64,000 nt of DNA from Sagittula salina (GTDB lineage: Bacteria > Pseudomonadota > Alphaproteobacteria > Rhodobacterales > Rhodobacteraceae), in contig NZ_JAGISH010000012.1 of the NCBI RefSeq assembly GCF_017813235.1, positions 32,358-96,357 on the forward strand, written 5' to 3'. The notes beneath the pieces are model-generated. The model had not been told where the DNA came from. It made no database searches and was given only the letters and a program-made list of their open reading frames with translations. The translations under genes were made by a program, and so were the position numbers. The stretch's first letter is position 1, and each line of letters starts with the position of its first letter. Below, in pieces: positions 60,717 through 64,000 of the stretch.

Positions 60717-61010
60717 TCAGGAGGGGTCCTTTTGGGCGGTCTGCTGCCAGTATTCGCCCATGGCGACGATGCACGACGTGCCGCTGGAATAGCGGATCAC
60801 CATGGCCCATTCGCCCTGCGCATCGGTCCAGACCTCCATCACCTCTTCGGGATTGCGCAGGCCAGACGCGGTTTTCTCGCTGCGGTACTGTCCGGTCAGC
60901 CGGGCCTGCATCTGCTCGCTGGGCGCGCAGACAACCTGCGTGATCGGGCTCTGTGCCGCGACCGGCGCGGCGGCGAGAGCCAGAAGTATGTGGCATAGAA
61001 GCGTCCGCAT
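60717..61010 (-). CDS. Small secreted protein of unknown function
   Basis: A 97-residue protein. The ATG at 61008-61010 is chosen because it gives a clean signal peptide (MRTLLCHILLALAAAPVAAQ); a frame starting at 61049 would add 13 residues before it. The mature part has two Cys ('VVCAPSE' and 'GTSCIVAMGEYW') that may form a disulfide in the periplasm, and a 'EVWTDAQGEWAMVIRYSSG' core. Similar small proteins are, to my recollection, common in Rhodobacteraceae without assigned function. Confidence 0.75.
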   Translation of the reverse strand: MRTLLCHILLALAAAPVAAQSPITQVVCAPSEQMQARLTGQYRSEKTASGLRNPEEVMEVWTDAQGEWAMVIRYSSGTSCIVAMGEYWQQTAQKDPS

Positions 61011-61020
61011 GCACGAAAGT

Positions 61021-61038
61021 GTAACAGGCGGATGACAA
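61021..61038 (-). promoter_or_regulatory. Pho-box-like sequence upstream of the small secreted protein
   Basis: The minus strand reads TTGTCAT-CCGC-CTGTTAC, close to the two-repeat Pho box and similar in layout to the site before phnC. It ends only 10 bases before the chosen ATG, which leaves little room for a -10 element, so it may be chance. Confidence 0.3.
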
Positions 61039-61143
61039 ACATCCAGCAAATCCTGAAACCGCCAATCGCGGACCGGATGCGCGGAGGCGCCCCAGTTGGA
61101 ATACCATAATCCCGATTACACGCGTACTGCGCCCGCTCGGACG

Positions 61144-61153
61144 GGTGTACACC
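61144..61153. promoter_or_regulatory. Palindrome upstream of ccdAB
   Basis: GGTGTACACC is a perfect 10-bp palindrome just upstream of the likely ccdA promoter. It is a candidate operator for CcdA or CcdAB autoregulation. Confidence 0.4.
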
Positions 61154-61169
61154 GGACACCCGGAAAAGC

Positions 61170-61197
61170 TTGCCGGCAGGCGACTGTGCGGTATATT
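61170..61197 (+). promoter_or_regulatory. Likely ccdAB promoter
   Basis: TTGCCG (61170-61175) and TATATT (61192-61197) are 16 bases apart. The expected start of transcription is close to the ccdA ATG at 61206, and no Shine-Dalgarno sequence is visible, so the message may be leaderless. Confidence 0.45.
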
Positions 61198-61205
61198 CCG
61201 ACGGT

Positions 61206-61466
61206 ATGACACACGCGCTGCCGACCCGGCGAAAGACCTCGCTGACGCTTGATGCCGCCACGCTGGACGATGCGCGGGCGCTGGGGCTGAATGTCTCCGC
61301 CGTGGCGGATGCGGCCTTGCAGCGTGCCGTGGCAGAGGCCCGCAGGGCCGCATGGCGCGATGCCAACGCCGGGGTCTTTGCCGCGCAGGCCGCCTGGCAC
61401 GAAACCCATGGCCACCCGCTGTCGGACATCATGGCCGGCCCGGCGTCCGACGCATGGAAGGACTGA
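61206..61466 (+). CDS. ccdA: CcdA-family antitoxin
   Basis: An 86-residue antitoxin. The N-terminal part ('RRKTSLTLDAATLDDARALG') matches the ribbon-helix-helix DNA-binding region, and the C-terminal helical part should wrap the toxin. It overlaps the toxin start by 13 bases, so translation is coupled. The pair probably regulates its own promoter. Confidence 0.82.
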   Translation: MTHALPTRRKTSLTLDAATLDDARALGLNVSAVADAALQRAVAEARRAAWRDANAGVFAAQAAWHETHGHPLSDIMAGPASDAWKD

Positions 61467-61744
61467 CCCGCTTCGACATCGCCGCCTATGGGCCGCACCG
61501 CATGGTTGTCGTCGAAAGCGATCTGCTGCCGCCGGATCCAGCCATCGTCGTCATTCCCCTGATCGAAGGCTATCCCGCCGTGCCGCACCTCAATCCCGTG
61601 ATCGACGTGGCGGGTACACCGCATGTTCTGGCCACCCGGCTCATCGCCGCCGTTCAGCGCGGGCGTCTGAAACGCGTCGGCAGCGCCGCAACGCAGGGGG
61701 ACGCGATCACCCGGGCCGTCGACGTGCTCATGGCGGGGGTCTGA
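61454..61744 (+). CDS. ccdB: CcdB-family toxin
   Basis: A 96-residue protein of the gyrase-poison family. 'FDIAAYGPHRMVVVESDLL' and 'VVIPLIEG' align with the CcdB fold. The C-terminus reads 'DVLMAGV' where plasmid F CcdB ends in 'LMFWGI', so the Trp that stacks on GyrA is absent while Gly remains. It may be a weak or inactive toxin. The gene is convergent with the ABM-like gene 119 bases away. Confidence 0.82.
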   Translation: MEGLTRFDIAAYGPHRMVVVESDLLPPDPAIVVIPLIEGYPAVPHLNPVIDVAGTPHVLATRLIAAVQRGRLKRVGSAATQGDAITRAVDVLMAGV

Positions 61745-61863
61745 GGGACCGCGTGGCCCCGGCCTTGCTGCCGAAGCCCCACGCCCCCTCTTCGCACTCC
61801 GGACTGTCTGGGACTCTGCCCCGTTGCGCGATCGGCCCCGGCCGTGCCCGCCGGGCCAACGGC

Positions 61864-62295
61864 TCAGCGCGCGTGGTAGTAGCCCGCGCGCACCTCGGCA
61901 AAGGTCAGCGCACCGCCGAGGCGCTCGTTGATTTCCGCCTTCTCCGCATCAGTCCAGTCGGTATAGAGCACCAGTTCGACAGGCGAGAGCAGGATGCCAT
62001 CGTTTAGCTTTGCCACATGCGCCTTTACGTGCGGGCTGGCGAAATGCGCCTCCAGCGCCTCCAGCCCGTCGAAGATCTCAAGCCAGCGGTAGGTCACGCG
62101 GTCGTCCAGCCGGGCGTGCACGGTCAGGGCGTGCACCAGCATCCCGGGCTCCGTCTCGCGCACGGTGTCGTCGATGATCTTGCCCGCCGCCTCGTATTCG
62201 GCGCTGCGCTCCGGGTGAACGTGCTCGAAGGCTTCGAGCACGATGAGTTTACCGGTGGTCTCGCCAGTGGTCTGGCCGGTGGTCTGGGATGTCAT
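61864..62295 (-). CDS. ABM-like (antibiotic biosynthesis monooxygenase fold) protein
   Basis: A 143-residue protein with a dimeric alpha-beta barrel outline: '[20 protein letters not shown]', '[18 protein letters not shown]', '[20 protein letters not shown]' and a helix before 'VELVLYTDW'. Members are small heme- or quinol-active proteins or have no known activity. The first 16 residues are a Thr/Gly/Gln repeat from a 12-base triplication. Its start overlaps the ugpC-type stop, so it is part of that operon. Confidence 0.75.
   Translation of the reverse strand: MTSQTTGQTTGETTGKLIVLEAFEHVHPERSAEYEAAGKIIDDTVRETEPGMLVHALTVHARLDDRVTYRWLEIFDGLEALEAHFASPHVKAHVAKLNDGILLSPVELVLYTDWTDAEKAEINERLGGALTFAEVRAGYYHAR
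62255..62290 (-). repeat. 12-base tandem triplication in ABM-like gene
   Basis: Three diverged copies of GTGGTCTGGCCG (plus strand) encode the Thr-Thr-Gly repeats at the protein N-terminus. Confidence 0.88.
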
Positions 62296-63392
62296 GCCCT
62301 GGTGTCCTCGCGGATGGCGGCGCCGGTGTCGGCGCGGAAGAAATGCAGTTTTTCGGGGTCAAAGCGGATCTGTACGCGGGCGCCGGGGCGAGTCGCGGTG
62401 TCGGCGCGGGCCTGCCCGGTGAACTTGCGGGTGCCGACCTCGCCGATCACCAGCGTGTGCGGGCCCAGCGGTTCGACGTCCAGCACCTCGACCGGGACGC
62501 CGATGCCGCCCTCGGCCTCCTGCGTGTGTTCGGGGCGGATGCCCAGCAGGATGGCCTGCCCGGCGTGAGGGGCAAGCGCGGCACGGCGATCGGCCGGGAT
62601 TGCAAAATCCAGCCCGGCAGGCCCGACAAAACGCAGTCCCTCGCCCGTGCCCTCCAGACGGCCCTCCAGCATGTTCATGCTGGGCGCGCCGATGAATTCC
62701 GCGACAAAGGCATTCGCGGGCCGTTCGTACAGTGTGATCGGGTCGGCCGCCTGTTCCACCACGCCCCCGCGCAGAACCACCACGCGGTCGGCCATGGTCA
62801 TGGCCTCCACCTGATCGTGCGTGACGTAGACCATGGTTGTCTTCAGCCGCCGGTGCAGCTGCTTGATCTCGACCCGCATCTCCACGCGCAGCTTCGCGTC
62901 GAGGTTGGACAGCGGTTCGTCGAACAGGAACACGTCCGGGTCGCGCACGATGGCCCGCCCGATGGCGACACGCTGACGCTGTCCGCCGGACAGCGCGGCG
63001 GGCTTGCGGTCGAGGTAGTCGGTCAGGTTCAGGATGCGGGCGGCATTGTCGATGGAGGCCTCGGCCTCGGCCTTCGCCACCCCGCGCACCTTCATGCCGT
63101 AGCCGATGTTCTCGCGCACGGACATGTGCGGATACAGGGCGTAGCTCTGGAACACCATGGCACAGTTGCGCAGGCCGGGACGCAGGCGGGTCACGTCGCG
63201 GTCGCCGATGCGCATCTCGCCGTCGGTGACGGTCTCCAGCCCGGCGATCATGCGCAGCGTGGTGGATTTGCCGCAGCCCGAAGGCCCCACGAGCACGACG
63301 AATTCGCCATCCTCGATGTCGAGGTCCATCGGCGGGATCACCTGAACCGAGCCGTAGGATTTCGTCACGCCGTTCAGCGATATCTTTGCCAT
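62292..63392 (-). CDS. UgpC/MalK-type sugar ABC transporter ATP-binding protein
   Basis: A 366-residue ATPase of the MalK/UgpC/MsmX group. Walker [10 protein letters not shown], signature '[14 protein letters not shown]' and Walker B '[13 protein letters not shown]' are intact; the C-terminal third ('[19 protein letters not shown]') is the TOBE regulatory region. It follows the binding-protein gene after 72 bases that hold a hairpin. The specific sugar cannot be told from the sequence, so no symbol is given. Confidence 0.92.
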   Translation of the reverse strand: MAKISLNGVTKSYGSVQVIPPMDLDIEDGEFVVLVGPSGCGKSTTLRMIAGLETVTDGEMRIGDRDVTRLRPGLRNCAMVFQSYALYPHMSVRENIGYGMKVRGVAKAEAEASIDNAARILNLTDYLDRKPAALSGGQRQRVAIGRAIVRDPDVFLFDEPLSNLDAKLRVEMRVEIKQLHRRLKTTMVYVTHDQVEAMTMADRVVVLRGGVVEQAADPITLYERPANAFVAEFIGAPSMNMLEGRLEGTGEGLRFVGPAGLDFAIPADRRAALAPHAGQAILLGIRPEHTQEAEGGIGVPVEVLDVEPLGPHTLVIGEVGTRKFTGQARADTATRPGARVQIRFDPEKLHFFRADTGAAIREDTRA

Positions 63393-63419
63393 TGCAGATG
63401 TCTCTTCGGATGGATTGGG

Positions 63420-63445
63420 CGGGACGGCCCGGCAGGGCCGCCCCG
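63420..63445 (-). other. Intercistronic hairpin after the solute-binding gene
   Basis: CGGGACGGCCC (63420-63430) pairs with GGGCCGCCCCG (63435-63445), with one A-C mismatch and a 4-base loop. It sits 20 bases after the binding-protein stop. No T run follows, so it is more likely a message-stabilising stem than a terminator. Confidence 0.55.
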
Positions 63446-63464
63446 GTCGGTCTTCGTGTCGGGC

Positions 63465-64000
63465 TTACTTCTGGGGCAGGCCCATGGACGCGCGGTAGGC
63501 GGCAAGCTGGCTGTCGCGGCCGAATTGCTCGGTCAGGTCGTTCCAGCCGGCGGCCACGGTATCCAGCGCCTCCTGCGGGGTGATATCGCCGGCCAGTGCG
63601 CGGCTCAGCTCGATCTCCAGGATCTCCGTGTAGGAGAAGTAGCCCGGCAGACGCATGTCCAGCGCCACGTTGTCGGCGGTCACCGCGTCACGCTGCGCGC
63701 CGAGGTACTCCTGCGCCTCGCGCTCGGAGAACAGCTTCGACCAGCGCTCCATGTCGGTGGTATGCGAGATGCGGTAGGGGTTGACGCCCGTTCCGCCGGT
63801 CACGGCCGCCTGGCCCGAAACCTCAGGCGAGGACAGCGTCGAGATGAAGTCCCAGGCCGCTTCCTGCTTTTTGGACGATGCAGGCACCGCTGCCTGCCAG
63901 CCGCCAAAGGCCATGAAGGAGGTGTCGATGGGCGTGTCGTAGCTGTCCCACTCACCGGTCTTGTAGTTGTAGACCTCGGTTGCGGACGGCAGCACGGCGG
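63465..64000 (-). CDS. Extracellular solute-binding protein (sugar type), 3' part
   Basis: The last 178 residues of a family 1-type binding protein; the 5' end is beyond the right edge. 'FGGWQAAVPASSKKQEAAW', 'WDFISTLSSPEVSGQAAVTG', 'LPGYFSYTEILEIELSRALA' and 'ITPQEALDTVAAGWNDLTEQ' fit the C-terminal lobe. The adjacent UgpC/MalK-type ATPase supports a carbohydrate or polyol importer. The permease genes are not in the window and may be upstream of this gene. Confidence 0.88.
   Translation of the reverse strand, partial: AVLPSATEVYNYKTGEWDSYDTPIDTSFMAFGGWQAAVPASSKKQEAAWDFISTLSSPEVSGQAAVTGGTGVNPYRISHTTDMERWSKLFSEREAQEYLGAQRDAVTADNVALDMRLPGYFSYTEILEIELSRALAGDITPQEALDTVAAGWNDLTEQFGRDSQLAAYRASMGLPQK

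Overview
The window is GC-rich, densely coded DNA of alphaproteobacterial character, most like Rhodobacteraceae (the Roseobacter/Rhodobacter group). The C-P lyase layout supports this: phnF divergent from phnGHIJKLN, a phnC-D-E1-E2-acetyltransferase operon, and a DUF1045 gene. The taxonomic call is inference from gene content and style; no rRNA or tRNA gene is present.

Region 1 (1-42963) is one plus-strand operon. It opens with the 3' 34 kb of a single reading frame that was already open at the left edge. The visible part encodes at least 11,331 residues of beta-rich, repetitive, surface-protein-like sequence. It has duplicated modules, an OmpA-like segment, an EF-hand loop, RTX nonapeptides, a tyrosine-rich island and very long beta-solenoid arrays. 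It has no visible C-terminal autotransporter barrel. Six tightly packed genes follow: a DUF3467 protein, a TolC-type outer-membrane lipoprotein, a small HlyD-type adaptor, a membrane protein fusing a PqqD-like domain, an M50 (HExxH) peptidase and an HlyD-like domain, a short divergent SecA ATPase, and a GAF-HlyD fusion. I read this as a dedicated export and anchoring machine for the giant protein. It does not match type I, two-partner or type V secretion, and it is the most interesting part of the window.

Region 2 (43071-47400) is a three-gene MacB/FtsX-type exporter (ATPase, permease, adaptor). A hairpin with an adjacent A-tract, which is a terminator for the opposite strand, separates it from region 1.

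Region 3 (47416-60567) is a complete phosphonate system. The minus-strand run is phnG-H-I, a DUF559 gene with a palindromic repeat element, then phnJ-K-L-N and phnM. A plus-strand DUF1045 (2H phosphoesterase) gene is squeezed between phnN and phnM. The regulator phnF is divergent. The importer operon phnC-D-E1-E2 ends with a hexapeptide acetyltransferase. The importer brings in phosphonates; PhnGHI and M load the phosphonate onto ribose and remove pyrophosphate; PhnJ cleaves the C-P bond; PhnN feeds ribosyl bisphosphate to PRPP. No phnP is present, so the DUF1045 protein is a candidate for the cyclic-phosphate step.

Region 4 (60568-64000) holds a small secreted protein, a ccdAB toxin-antitoxin pair, an ABM-like protein, a UgpC/MalK-type ATPase and the 3' part of a sugar-type solute-binding protein that runs off the right edge.

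No gene-free stretch exceeds 300 bases. The longest, 52551-52766, holds the palindromic repeat. No tRNA, rRNA, CRISPR array or insertion sequence was seen.
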